From: Bactericera cockerelli
Lineage: Eukaryota; Arthropoda; Insecta; Hemiptera; Triozidae
DNA length: 64,000 bases
Direction: 5' to 3'
Assembly: GCA_024516035.1 (NCBI GenBank)
Contig: CM044958.1
Coordinates: 4,296,574 to 4,360,573 of the forward strand
The translations under genes and the position numbers were made by a program. The notes below the pieces were generated by a model. It saw only the letters and a program-made list of their open reading frames with translations, was not told the DNA's origin and did no database searches. Shown here piece by piece: positions 45,180 through 56,564 of this stretch (within the stretch, counting starts at the first letter, position 1; each line of letters opens with the position of its first letter).

Positions 45180-45530
45180 TTACCATTTCAAATTTGTCTT
45201 CCGTCAGTCAATATCTCTCTCTTTTCTTTTTTCTCTATCCTCTAATATCTCTCTCTGTTTTCTGATACCTCTTTTTATCTTCTGTTATATTATATCTCTC
45301 TCTCTTTTCTGATATCTCTCTCTATTTTTTGATATCTCTTATTTTCTTCTGTTATATTATCTCTCTCTCTCTCTTTCTAATTTGATATCTCTTTTTATCT
45401 TCTTTTATATTAAATCTCTCTCTTTCTTTTCTGATATCTCTCCCTATTTTCTGATATCTTTTTTTTTCTTCTCTTATCTGATATATCTTTCTCTCTCTCT
45501 CATTTCTGATATCTCTCTCTACGCTACGAA
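45180..45530. repeat. Pyrimidine-rich array, TCTGATATCTCTCTC type
   Basis: Irregular repeats of TCTGATATCTCTCTC and CTCTTTTTATCTTCT. A simple-sequence expansion. Confidence 0.85.
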
Positions 45531-45534
45531 GCTG

Positions 45535-45630
45535 TAGGTACCAAGGTCCGGGGTCCAGGGTCTAGGGTCTAGGTCTCTAGGGTGTAGGAGTAATAGGCAT
45601 AGGGTTCTCGTTGTGGCCGCCGACTTAGAT
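45535..45630. repeat. End of fold-back family K
   Basis: GAAGCTGTAGGTACCAAGGT, GGGTCCAGGGTCTAGGGTCT and GTTGTGGCCGCC match the right arm of the element at 59840-60055. Confidence 0.6.
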
Positions 45631-46259
45631 TCATATTGATAAATACTAGACAATTAATTTGTAAAAAAAAAAAAAGTAAAAAAATATTAATTTATTACAA
45701 ATAAATCTTATCTTATCTATTCTACTAGAGTTCTATTCTACTGTTCAAGTGCATTATTTTCACAATGAAATTAATAGGTACTTATCATATTCAGAAGATT
45801 ACGGACCTGATGAATCACTCAGCAATCTCATAGGCTCCATTTCGCCAGCACCTTTACAAAGTAATGTTTTTTTTACATGAAAATTTTGTGCTTATTTTGT
45901 GCAGCAAACCCCGAATTTTGTGCTCAAACAGCAAGCGCGCTACGCCCATTTCAATTTGGTGGTGCTGGGGAAACGGTAGAATCACCACCTTCAAAACGCA
46001 ATATTTTTTACATGAGTATTTTGTGCAGAAAACCCCGAACTATCTCAGATCACCCAGATGACACAAACAATAGAGTCACCTCACTTTATCAAAATGCAAA
46101 GCTTCGTCATGTCTGTACACGTGGGGTCAGATGTACAAACAAAATATTCAAGGGGACTACGTGACTAGTTAATGGGGATTGCTATATCTAATACTCCTGG
46201 TAATATTTACAGCATAGGGATTAGCAGAGTAGTGTAAAGGTGTGTTAAATTATCTTAAA

Positions 46260-46460
46260 CGTGGTGGATTACCAGCGGGGCAGGATTTTTTCTGCTCTGA
46301 TCTTGGGTGTTCGGGGTCCACTCATACCTGCTTTAATGTGAGCAGCGACCAGTGGCGGAATTATAAGCAAAAATAAGATATTAGGATATTAAAAGATTAG
46401 GAAAAGTTCTATAATTCTGCGCTTCCCACTAAAAATTGTGATATAATAACACAAAAAAAC
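46260..46460 (+). mobile_element. Family D SINE, 5' truncated
   Basis: ACCAGCGGGGCAGGATTTTT, TGTTCGGGGTCCACTCATAC, AAAAATAAGATATTAGGATA and GTGATATAATAACACAAAAA. Confidence 0.8.
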
Positions 46461-47255
46461 ACATTATTATTATTATTCTTACTCTCCCTTTCTTGATTGT
46501 CATTACTCATGATAATTATCACCGGATCACACTAGAAGAAAACGTTAAAATCATCATCTGGAAAGAATAAAGGTATGAATAAAAATGCAGGTTTCACGGG
46601 AAAGAAGCATGAATGTCGCTAGACTACGACTAGTGTGTGTTATAGGGTAATTTGTATTACATTCCAGAAATCAAGAAAGAACTCTCAAAAGCTTCAAATC
46701 TCTCTTCAACCGGCCGATTTCGTTCAAATAACGTACTTTGAATGCATTATTATTTAGCTTGTAGACCAAGGTCCTCGCTGTGGTCGCCTACTAATAAAAA
46801 AGAAACGGAAAAAATTACACCACAGAGGTCTGTATGGAATGCATGTATGGTTTAAGGTTATTCTGGTCAATCGGTCGTTCAATATCACTCTCAAAATTCT
46901 AACCTCTCCGATTCCAAAACAGAAGACGCATTGAGTTTTTTTTAATAGATAAACTCCAGCCATCACGGGAGAAATGAGTGATCGCGGATTTCATAGTAGC
47001 TTTAGTGGTGTGGTTGAGATAATGAAATGGCGAAATGGTCAAAAACTTTGTTTGGTTGAAGAACCAGTTCTCAATCATTAGATCCATAGACTTGAGAATT
47101 AGAGGGTCAAGAAAAAAAAGACAATTTTCTGAATATGTTTAAAGTATGTAAAAAACACTGCCAATTATGAACAGAAAAAAGTTTTCTATCAGTTTCATTA
47201 TTAAAAAAAAAAAAAAAAAAAATGAAATTGCGAAATTCATTTCTTTGAAATTATT
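46461..47255. other. No clear gene; short family K end near 46760
   Basis: AGCTTGTAGACCAAGGTCCT and CGCTGTGGTCGCC at about 46758-46790 resemble family K termini. The rest is unrecognised. Confidence 0.4.
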
Positions 47256-47261
47256 AACCGA

Positions 47262-47485
47262 CTTCAATAGCTCGATTTACATAGGTACAATGTGTGAGAC
47301 TCGTAACCGGAGGTCGGTGTTTTGAGTCCCAAGTTCAGAAAAGATTAATTTTTTATTCCAGCCCATTATTCCAGCAGTAAGCCCAAGACGTATTGTTATG
47401 TGGTCAAAATCCTAAATGGGAGGATAACTTGTCATGACCCGTCTGGGTTTCGAACCCACGACCTCTGGGTTACTAGACCGACGTC
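47262..47485. mobile_element. Family C fragment next to a reverse family B fragment
   Basis: C part: CCGACTTCAATAGCTCGATT and AACCGGAGGTCGGTG. B part (47360-47485, minus strand): TTATTCCAGCAGTAAGCCCA, GGGAGGATAACTTGTCATGA and GGGTTTCGAACCCACGACC. Confidence 0.65.
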
Positions 47486-48180
47486 TCGACCACTGTCAGT
47501 AAAATCAGGTAGAGTAAATATGAATCAGAAGTGCAGCAAGGAAGTTTCTTGTTCAAAACGGATGAAGGGTTCTAACGTTAAGTCACATCTTGTGTTAGAT
47601 CTTAGATCAGTGGATACAAATGAAGCGGAATTTTCGACTGAGTTATGATGAAATTTGGTTAAAATAGATCTCATTATGTTGCAGTGTTAATAGTTCGAAG
47701 TAGTCTTAATACATAATTACAGTATGAAGTTTCCACTAAATCCCTAACAAAATATTGATATCTCGAACTTTTTGGACCTCGGCCCCAATTTACCGGTATT
47801 TTGGGGGGACCCGCTTTGACTAACTTTTTTATTATTCATCCTAGATGGGGATTGTGACATATCAAATCCAATGATTTTGAGGTGCTGCTTACGAATCTGG
47901 CACTGATTTCCAGCTATCTATATTACTGTTGAGTCACCAGTGGCGGAATTCGACTTCTTTTCGGGGATAAGGAATGTCACGAAATTTTATTATTATATGG
48001 TCACATCCTACCTCCTCAAATAAATGAAAAAATATATCCGATCATCTGATGGAATCCCCGTCTTCTTCACAGTTTTTAACTTCCTATTTTTTAATTGTAA
48101 TAATTTATCTTTGTCAAATAAATGGAAATGTTGTTAAAAAAAAAAAAAATGGATGCAGGGAATCATGCGCTAGTTTGCTT
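47486..48180. other. No recognised feature
   Basis: Unmatched intergenic sequence; no conserved coding signal. Confidence 0.35.
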
Positions 48181-48184
48181 ACAT

Positions 48185-48682
48185 TTACAAGTCAAGAGCA
48201 TTAACAACAAGAGCCTTAACAACAACAGCTTTAACAAAAAGAGGCTTAACCAAAAGAGCCTTAACAACAAGAGCCTTACCAACAAGGGCCTTAACGAAAA
48301 GAGCCTTAACGGAAAGAGCCTTAACAACAAGAGCCTTAACAACAAGAGCCTTAACGACAAGAGCCTTAAGAACAAGAGCCATAACAAGAAGAGCCTTAAC
48401 AAGAAGAGCCTTAACAACAAGAGCCTTAACGACAAGAGCCTTAATAACAAGAGCCATAACAAGAAGAGCCTTAACAAGAAGAGCCTTAACAACAAGAGCC
48501 TTAAAAAGAAGAGCCTTAACTTCAAGAGTCTTAACAACAAGAGCTTTAATAACAAGAGCCTTAACAACAAGAGCTTTAACAACAAGGGCCTTAACAGAAG
48601 AGCCTCAACAACAAGGGCCTTAACAAAAAGAGCCTTAACAACAAGAGCTCTAACAACAAGGGTCTTAACAACAAGAGTGGTT
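48185..48682 (+). repeat. 15-bp tandem array, about 33 units
   Basis: Unit AACAACAAGAGCCTT with AAC/AAG/GAC variants. All six frames stay nearly free of stops because 15 is a multiple of three, producing NKSLN-type and VVKAL/LLLRL-type strings. I treat these as by-products, not proteins. Confidence 0.95.
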
Positions 48683-48948
48683 AACATTGATACCGGTTAA
48701 CCTCTAGTCACTGTTAACCTCTAGTCTAGAAATAAGTTAAAACTCGATAAAGTTTGACCTGTCCATTTATCTTGTGCGTGGTTTTTTCCAAACTCTTACC
48801 ACTATGCGCGACTGAGATTTCCTTATCAGCTATTGATAGTAAGAATTCGAGATAATTAAATTTCTCAGTAATAATTCAAAATATTATTGATTTTTCTCGC
48901 TTCTCATGAACAAATCTAAACGAGTTAAAAATAAAGTCGAGTGTTTAA

Positions 48949-49195
48949 TTGTCCGTTATCACTGTCAGTACGTTAGTTCGAATACTCCTAGATCATCTTT
49001 GTTTCCAAACAATCACGTTTCCGAAAGTCTTCTCGTTACTACCTCCAGGAATTCCCTTAGAGCATAATACAGTAAATTGTGACTTGGATTCCAGATTTTT
49101 TCAGTCTACTAATCTGTACTTGGGAGTCCATCTGCCTGCTTGTCTACAGAGAGCTACAGAATCTCGTTTACAAATACTCGTACAAGGTAAGAAAA
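48949..49195 (+). CDS. Candidate exon, unknown protein
   Basis: The frame from ATG at 48949 runs through LPPGIPLEHNTVNCDLDSRF and LYLGVHLPACLQRATESRLQ to a clean donor, ACAAG|GTAAGA, at about 49191. It is not made of any repeat family seen here. No domain is recognised, and it could be an upstream exon of the 57.5-kb gene or chance. Confidence 0.25.
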
Positions 49196-49209
49196 AAAAA
49201 TAAAAAATA

Positions 49210-49490
49210 GCATATTTGTGTTTGCTAATAGCCTTTTATGGACATAATACTTCCCTGTTGAATGCCAATTATAATTTTCGACTGTCCAGTATCGCTAGAT
49301 TCTGAGAACTTTTTGGTAAAAAAAAAAAAAAAAAAAAAAAACCAAGTATATTGCTAATAACAGATAGATACAAAACCAAACCACCACACATCCAGAAATA
49401 TGATTTTTTTCGGAGCAAAGAACTTTTTTTTATATACAAAAACGAACATAATATATCCGATATCTAACTTTGATATTATCTGAAGTAACA
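49210..49490 (+). repeat. Family H fragment
   Basis: AACAGATAGATACAAAACCA, CCAGAAATATGATTTTTTTC and ACAAAAACGAACATAATATA. Confidence 0.55.
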
Positions 49491-49554
49491 AAGAGAATGA
49501 TTAAAGTTTAGTTATTTTTATGTTTATCTTTCTTTTAAAACTCCATAGTATATT

Positions 49555-50125
49555 TTACATAATATTATGTACACCATGTAAGTACAAAGAGCTTGCCTCG
49601 TTTATGGAAAACTCAACTTCCAAATTTTCCCAAAACAATTGCTTATTATGATAAGAAACTTTGATCTCCTGTATATGTTCTCGTTGAACAATTTGTGTTA
49701 TACTCGTAAATAGCATATTATCCCCCCATTCTTGGAAACTTTGCAACCGTTTCCAATCAAACTCTCGCCACAAACTGGGGAAGACAGGCTCTCCTCTTTC
49801 CATTGAACACCACATTGCCTTTATATCCCCCCTTCTCCCTCCTCTCGCTGGCGTTCTCTTCCACTTGACCAGGTTTGTTCCGCCCCAGTGCGCTGACCTT
49901 ATAACTTCATAAGCCAGTTCCAGTGCAGAATGGTGGAGTTGGGTCAACGACCAGTCTAAGCTGTTTCGCTACACTTAGGGCAAAATTCAATGACGAAGTC
50001 GAAGTCACAAGTTGGAGTTCAAACTTATAATTAGGGCAAAATTCTACATCTTTCACTTTGCCTTTTCCCAAACCTACTTGTATATTGTACAAGCTCATAG
50101 ATGAGATTGGTTGGTTGTGGCACAT
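49555..50125 (-). other. Unrecognised minus-strand frames
   Basis: A 130-codon frame (49555-49947) with ordinary composition (REFDWKRLQSFQEWGDNMLF, VSYHNKQLFWENLEVEF), preceded by a 72-codon frame. No domain, no clear splice sites and no repeat match. It may be a decayed mobile-element or captured gene fragment. Confidence 0.25.
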
Positions 50126-50205
50126 TTTTTATGGCTGGATGCCTTTCCTAACGCCAACGATTCTATTTGATTTAACGCCTTGATTAGGCTTTGTGTTATT
50201 TTTCT
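50095..50205 (+). repeat. Family J repeat
   Basis: GAGATTGGTTGGTTGTGGCA, GGCTGGATGCCTTTCCTAAC and TTTGATTTAACGCC, as at 14560-14740. Confidence 0.5.
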
Positions 50206-50209
50206 TTGT

Positions 50210-50478
50210 GTTATTATATCACAATTTTAGTGAGTAGCGCAGAATTATAGGACTTTTCCGTATCTATATCCGAATAACTTAATTTTGCCTATAATTCCGC
50301 TACTGGTCGCTGCTAACATTACAGCAGCTCCTGATTTTTCCTCACGAGGTATAAGTGGTATAAGTGAACCCCAAACATCCAAGTACAGAGCAGAAAAAAT
50401 CGTGTTCCGCTGGGCATCGAACCCAGGTCACCATGCATGCAATGCCTAGTGCGTTAACTCACTCGGCCACGGTGACTA
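50210..50478 (-). mobile_element. tRNA-derived SINE, family D
   Basis: Full reverse copy: TTATATCACAATTTTAGTGA, CTCACGAGGTATAAGTGGTA, GGGCATCGAACCCAGGTCAC and AACTCACTCGGCCACGGTGA. Confidence 0.85.
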
Positions 50479-50739
50479 CTAAAAAAAAAAAAAAATATAA
50501 CAAAAAAAAAAATCGAGATTGTCAATAATCTTTAGTTTTCCCTTTTTGATACAATACTCAAAATCTAGACTTTGCTCCACAAAGGTATTTCAAAAATGTT
50601 TATTTACTGTGCCCTCAGACTCAATTTAACAATATGCAAAATTTAGACTTAAGTCCACGCAAAGTCTAAACTGGAGAGGTCTAACAATGATGTCATGATA
50701 TTGATTTCGCCCCAAAACTCAAAATTATTGCTCATCGTA

Positions 50740-50930
50740 AGTAATTCCCGTGGCCCAGTGTTGTAGTACGCTAGGCTTGCACGCAGGGGGACCTGGGTTC
50801 TATCCCCAGGAGGGTTGAAAAACTCTGTTTAGATTTCCGGGGTCCCCTCATATATTTTTCCTCGTGAGGAAAAATGAGTAGCTGTTTATGGACAGTGGTA
50901 TTGCTGCCAGAATGTAAACTAATTCGAAAA
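50740..50930 (+). mobile_element. Family D-related SINE, diverged
   Basis: CCCGTGGCCCAGTGTTGTAG, CTGGGTTCTATCCCCAGGAG, CGTGAGGAAAAATGAGTAGC. The A-box side differs, suggesting a subfamily. Confidence 0.65.
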
Positions 50931-51011
50931 GGAAAAAAGCCTCTCAGTAATACGGTAATGCTGCGCTAACCACATCAATAATTACTATAATTAAAAACTT
51001 CATTAGAAAAA

Positions 51012-51084
51012 TATGATTATATAAACATATGCCCTAACTGAAGGGCGGGGTTATTGCCTATAACAATCTCTTCCACCCAACCCA
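51012..51084 (-). mobile_element. Family R retrotransposon 3' end, short
   Basis: ATATGCCCTAACTGAAGGGC and AACAATCTCTTCCACCCAAC. Confidence 0.7.
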
Positions 51085-51207
51085 TTAATAATGATTGATG
51101 TGGTTAGGGAAGAGGCCTGGTGCTTTTGTCTTGAGGATAATTGGCAGTTATATATAATTAATGAGGAACTCAGACAACGGTTCCTAATAATAAAAATATT
51201 TAATCTA

Positions 51208-51648
51208 CAGGGTGGTCCAGAAAGTTTGCACCAAAATGATAGGGGTAATAAAAGAGACCATTTCCAACAAAAATATTCCCGGACATTTTCCTTTATTTTT
51301 TGTCGTTTTCAAAATGGCGGCCAAAATGTGTGTTTTTCAATTATGTGCGTTCAGAACCTTGACAGCCTAAATGAGCATGATCATTAAAACATTGAACGGG
51401 TTAATTTAACTTATTTTAATTAAAATTTTATTCTCAATTCAAAAATGCAATCCGTTTTTTTCTAGGTGGTACAGAAAAAATTGAAAAAATCAAAAGCCAA
51501 ACCAAAGTCGGAATATTTGAAAAACACGTTTTGGCCGCCATTTTGAAAACGACAAAAAAATAAAGGAAAATGTCCGGGAATATTTTTGTTGGAAATGGTC
51601 TCTTTTATTACCCCTATCATTTTGGTGCAAACTTTCTGGACCACCCTG
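51208..51648. mobile_element. Tc1/mariner-type fold-back MITE, copy 2 (441 bp)
   Basis: Nearly identical to 26744-27185: CAGGGTGGTCCAGAAAGTTT at one end and its inverse at the other, TA on both sides. It sits four bases inside the Helitron terminus. Confidence 0.92.
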
Positions 51649-51659
51649 TATATATATAA

Positions 51660-52390
51660 AATCCATTTACATTCATTCATAATCAACGCAGAGCCTAAAC
51701 GGCTGGGCCGATTGACTTGAAATTTTGCAGGATGCTTCCCCTTATGATGTAGGGGCGTACTAAGAACGGATTTTTTGAAGGAAACAGGGGTTCTCAACTT
51801 ATGGCCAAAAATTAACATTTATTGATAATCAACGCAGAGCCTAAACGGCTGGGCCGATTGACTTGAAATTTTGCAGGAAGCTTTTCCTTATGATGTAGGG
51901 GCGTACTAAGAACGGATTTTTTTAAGGAAACAGGGGTTCTCAACTTATGGCCAAAAATTAACATTTAATCATAATCAACGCAGAGCCTAAACGGTTGGGC
52001 CGATTGACTTGAAATTTTGCAGGAAGCTTCCTGTTATGATGAAGGGGCGTACTAAGAACGCATTTTTTTTAAAGGAAACAGGGGTTCTCAACTTATGGTC
52101 AAAATTAGTCATTTTTAGAGTGTTGTCAGATTCTCAAAAGGGTTGAGCTGAATGACTTGAAATTAGGCAGAAAACTTCTTTCGGTGATGAAGAAGCTTAC
52201 TATGAAAGGATTTTTCAAAGATAACAGGGGTCCTCAACTTATGGACAAGAGTAGACATTTTAGCGTCTTGCAAGATTCTCAAAACGGTTGAGCCGAATGA
52301 CTTGAGATTTGGCAGACAGCTTTTTTTGTGATGTAGGGGAATAATAAGAAACAAATTTTAAAAGAAAATAGGGGTTCTCAACTTATGGTC
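51660..52390 (+). repeat. About 130-bp tandem repeats in the Helitron 5' region (5 units)
   Basis: Units carry AATCAACGCAGAGCCTAAAC, GGCCGATTGACTTGAAATTT, GATGTAGGGGCGTACTAAGA and CAGGGGTTCTCAACTTATGG. The first three are close, the last two diverged. Confidence 0.9.
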
Positions 52391-52399
52391 AAGCTGGAT

Positions 52400-54534
52400 G
52401 GCGAATACTATGTTTTTCGACTCATGAAAGATACTCTCCTGTCATACATTTGGCCGTCCACTTTGAAAATGGACAAAGGGTAGTTTTTACAACCGAAAAT
52501 GTCCAACAAAGAATTGACAACCCTCCTAAAACAACATTAATGGCGTTTTTCCAACTATGCAACCTGGATGAATTTGCAAAGACTCTTTTTATAATGAAGT
52601 ACCAGCATTTTATGTTTGGAAAAACAACATGTTCCAAAGAAGGAAAAAAAGATCAATTATTCCAGGACATCCGGGTGTAAAAAAAGACCAGGTTCTTGGT
52701 AAAATTTATACCATACATCCGAATGACTCAGAATGTTTCTACCTACGATTACTTCTACATAAAGCGCGAGGACCTACTTCATTCAGAAGCCTCAAAATGG
52801 TAGGCGGCATTGAATACCCTACGTTCCATGCTGCTTGCCTAGCCATGGGTTTGTTACTTGATGATGCGCAAGCAATGTGAAAATTATTACCAACAGAACT
52901 TATTTGGCAGAAATTTCATACAACACGTTTCAAATGAGGTCTTTCGTCTCTGAAAAAGTGCCATTACTCAATAGTGAACAGAGATACGTGTATGAAACTG
53001 TACTTCAGAGCGTCACTTCATCTCTTGATTCTGTAGGTAATAATTTGTTCTTCCTAGATGCTCCAGGTGGAACTGGAAAAACATTCTTAATAAACTTTTT
53101 GTTAGCTACAATACGCAAAGATGGAAATATTGCCATTGCTGTTGCATCGTCCAGTATTGCCGCCACACTGATAGAAGGAGGCCGCACTGTTCATTCTGCT
53201 TTGAAATTGCCGCTCAATTTAAATTCAGTAGATACACCAAGCTGTATTATTGGAAAGCAAAGTGATGAGACACTGGACCGTACTCTACAAGACATTCGTG
53301 GTGTTAAAAATCTTATGGGTAGTAAAACTGTGCTACTGTCTGAAGATTTTAGACAAACTTTACCCGTTGTTCCACGTGGAACAAGAGCTGTTCTTTCTTT
53401 AAAGTTGAATATGCGTGTACACCTTCACGCTGATCAAAATGCAGAAGTTTTTTCGAAGCTTTTGCTTCGGATAGGTGATGGACAGTTACCTGAACAAAAA
53501 GAAAAAATTGTATTTCCTATCGAACACTGTCAGTTATTAGTCGATTACAACACCTTCCTAGACACTATCTACCCCAATATAGTTGACCCAAGTGTTGTTG
53601 TCCCTGTTTGGCTAAAGATAAGGGCCATACTAACACCAAAGAATAATAATGCTCTGGAAATTAATAATGACTTATTAAAAAGAATGCCTTTTGAACTATC
53701 AACTTACGAATCCGTAGACTCTGTTGTGGAAGAGGAAAAAGCCATCCATTACCCAACCGAATTTCTTAATACACTAAATCCTCCTGGCTTGCCACCCCAT
53801 CGGCTATGCCTTAAGGTTGGAGCACCAATAATATTACTAAGAAATCTGAGACCCCCGAAATTGTGTAACGGCACGCGGCTTCAAATTACATCCTTAAAAA
53901 AAAAACATTATCGAGGCAGTTATATTCACAGGGGCTGGTGCAGGTGAAACGGTATATGTACACAGGATTATTTTTGTCGGCGCGGGGGTTCGAACCCGGG
54001 ACCTTCCGCATCCTAAGCGAGTGCTTAACCACTGAGCTATTTGTGTGCTCATTTAATCTGTTCATTAGCAACTATGCACTTGATTCTTTTTTTTTAATGG
54101 AAGGCAGGAAAAAATCTTTCAAAGACACCCAGATCCTGCCTGGGGTGTGAGATTTCCACCCACTAAAAACCCACCTTCTCTAAAAGCTAACCGCACTTGG
54201 AACCGAAAAATATCATTACTTCAAGTGCGGCGCTGTAGGGCACCTACTGATTTCGTTGTAGTGCCCTCCCATCTCTCTCTTGGGTTCTAATGTGATTTCC
54301 GACTACCACTTTAATTTCAAAAGAGTTCAATTCTCCAGAAAACTATGTTTTGCCATGACGATAAATAAGGCACAGGGGCAAACTCTTGAGCTAGCTGGAA
54401 TTGACCTTAGAACGATTGCTTCTCCCACGGTCAGCTCTATGTTGCTTTTTCAAGAGTAAGGTCTGCCAAGTCCCTCATTGTGTTACAGCCAGATGGTATA
54501 ACAAAGAACCTGGTGTATAAAGAAGTGCTTCAAT
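52400..54534 (+). pseudogene. Helitron PIF1-like helicase, broken
   Basis: Upstream part (52430-52876, in shifting frames): HERYSPVIHLAVHFENGQ, TTLMAFFQLCN, FYLRLLL, GPTSFRSLKMV and AACLAMGLLLDDAQ. Helicase part (52877-53947): LNSEQRYVYETVLQ, FFLDAPGGTGKTFLINFLLA with the Walker A motif, AVASSSIAATLIEGGRTVHS, LDRTLQDIRG, LSEDFRQTLPVVPRGTRA and GAPIILLRNL. The last conserved block (KLCFAMTINKAQGQTLELAG) is at about 54340-54400. The Walker B DE segment before LDRTL and the stretch between PRGTRA and NMRV are deleted, and a tRNA-like sequence interrupts the end. Clearly nonfunctional. Confidence 0.9.
53950..54070 (-). mobile_element. tRNA-like SINE, family F, inside the Helitron helicase
   Basis: GGGGTTCGAACCCGGGACCT (B box), GCGAGTGCTTAACCACTGAG and CTATTTGTGTGCTC (A-box side) on the minus strand. 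It is related to the tRNA-like core at 63720-63800. Confidence 0.75.
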
Positions 54535-54779
54535 AATCATAAAACTTATGCAGCGGCGGTGGCCATGCCTTAACTAAAATGTGGCCATGCCTTGGCCACG
54601 CGAAGCGGGCGTAGCCCGCTAGTACCCAATATAACTTGGCCGCAAAGGAGCCTTGGAACTTGGCTCTTTTTTCAACAGTAGTTTTTTTGGGGGATTTTTT
54701 TTCAACTTTCTCTATACGCAACATTTTCTCTCGACCAGAGCCTGCCGCCCTCACACATTCATTCAGAATTAGCTACTTA

Positions 54780-54791
54780 ATGTGTTTCCTT

Positions 54792-54841
<50 letters not shown>

Positions 54842-54846
54842 TCATT
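54780..54846. repeat. CT microsatellite
   Basis: (CT)n with three CTAT interruptions. Confidence 0.95.
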
Positions 54847-55371
54847 TTTTTGGAAACTTTCCAAGTCCTGTATTTTTCTTTTTTAATTATATCACCCCTG
54901 CACCTCTCCAGCACCCTTCCCCCTCCTTAGTCTCAAGTTAGTTTTTAACCCCCTCACAGCTCCATCCTCCCCTGTTTTCATTATCCTGGATTTTTTTTTG
55001 CGCAAGTAAAGCGTAAACGACCACAAACCAAAATATAATTGGAATCCAACACTCGGGAAAGTTAGTTTGACACTTAAATAATGATGGCTGGAATTTTTTT
55101 TTCATGTAAAAAAGAACTGTGGTGGTGCGAATTTTCATGGTTTTCCTGTCGGTAAATGTCACCGTTTACACTGATGTAAGGTCATTCCTATGTACAGCTC
55201 TACGCGTGTTTTGTGTTTACAACGTCAAGCTTAAACTTAGTTTAGTGGTTTGGAATTTCCTTTTTCTGTCAGGTCCAGGTATAAGATTTTTTTTTTTTTT
55301 TTTTTTTTTGACACGAGTTATTTGTAGTCCAGCAAGAGCCTCTACACAATATTTTTGGCTAGCACATCATC

Positions 55372-55422
55372 AAGGGTTGGGTGGAAGAGACTGCCGCAGG
55401 CAAAAGCCCCGTCCTGTTGGTA
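55372..55422 (+). mobile_element. Family R fragment
   Basis: GGGTTGGGTGGAAGAGACTG, GCCGCAGGCAAAAGCCCCGT; only the core stem survives. Confidence 0.6.
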
Positions 55423-55469
55423 GCACATTTGCTTTATTTTCGTTTTTTATTTTAATATTGTTCGTTTTT

Positions 55470-56060
55470 GTAAAAAAAAAAAATTTTTTTTGTTCCGATT
55501 TCATTTTTAATTCATATTTCTGGACGTTTCAATACCTCCTGAGCAACTTTGGTTTTGTGTCTTTCGGTCGGTCAAACAGACAGACATTTTGTCGAAATCC
55601 GTTCAATGATTTCTGAGATTTGCGCGTAATAAGAAAAAACATTCCTTGTTACGCGCAAAACTCAGAAACCACGTAACGGATTTCGACGAAATTTTGTAAA
55701 CATATAGGAGACATTCTGTGGATGATTCCACTTTAAATTCATCAACTTGGACATTTACAGGAAAAAATTGGTGATAGAGACCAGGCGCCTGACCACTAAC
55801 TTTTTACATGCTTAATTGCTTAATTCTCATGAACGGTACAGCCGATTTTGATGGAAGTTTGTATGTACAAAGTACATGCGCACTGGAGTTTAACATAGTT
55901 GATTTATAAATTATTTTTTGATAAAATTTAAATTAGCTCTGATATTTCGGAAAATCCGAAATGTTGGACAGTAAAATCAAAAAATAAGGTCCACGACTTG
56001 CAGATAAAAATTTGAAGAAAATCACAAATGATTTAGTATAAAATCTCAAAATTGCCACGC
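55470..56060 (-). repeat. Family H copy with internal palindrome
   Basis: Reverse family H: TGCTCAGGAGG-type core as CCTCCTGAGCAACTTTGG, then TTTGTGTCTTTCGGTCGG. At 55573-55692 two arms of about 36 bp (CGAAATCCGTTCAATGATTT, and ACGTAACGGATTTCG) face each other around TTGCGCGTAATAAG. Confidence 0.65.
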
Positions 56061-56564
56061 GTATACACTAGAATCACTATACAATGTAAACAACTATACA
56101 ACGGCATAAACAACTCAGTGAAAAGAAAACAAGATGCATACAGGTCTCCGTGTGTCAGTGATTCCGAGAAAAGAAAATGTTGAAAGTGACCTGAGCACAG
56201 CTTTCGACAGTGGTCGTCGGACTTTAGAGTGGACTCTGCGCACTGTACTAAACATTACAACAATAAGTTAGTATACATTTTACACCGTTAAATAATAATG
56301 TACCAAAAGCGTCAGTTTATAAAAGCAACATAAAAAAGTTCATAAAAAACCTTGCAATTTGTGTGCAGTAGCATAATAAATTAGTTGATTATATAAAAAA
56401 AAAAACATTTTTCTTAGTGAGAGCCTTCAGAGATTGCACCTTGATCTCAATAATCAAAATGGAATAATTGAAGAAAAAACTTTACAGTAACTGTTGTTCA
56501 ACCATCTATATTTTTTAAATAAAACACTGAGTCAGTGTCGATTGAATACTTTTTCTGTTAACTT

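Larger units (their letters stand above)
51204..54622 (+). mobile_element. Decayed autonomous-type Helitron
   Basis: The 5' end TCTA is separated by a MITE from TATATATAAAATCC; together they match the 5' start of the small Helitron at 25534. The 3' end has the hairpin GCGGGC-GTA-GCCCGC followed by TAG (CTAG end at 54619-54622) and then T, and the base before 51204 is A. Inside are noncoding repeats, a helicase remnant and a tRNA-like insertion. The Rep (HUH) nuclease part is missing, so it cannot replicate by itself. Confidence 0.88.

Noticed and set aside
44886..45312. Hydrophobic plus-strand frames of about 110 codons
   Set aside because: Pyrimidine-rich sequence leading into the CT array; composition alone explains them.
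53950..54070. Functional tRNA gene
   Set aside because: Has a B box and an A-box-like region but no consistent acceptor stem and lies within a Helitron gene; better explained as a SINE head.
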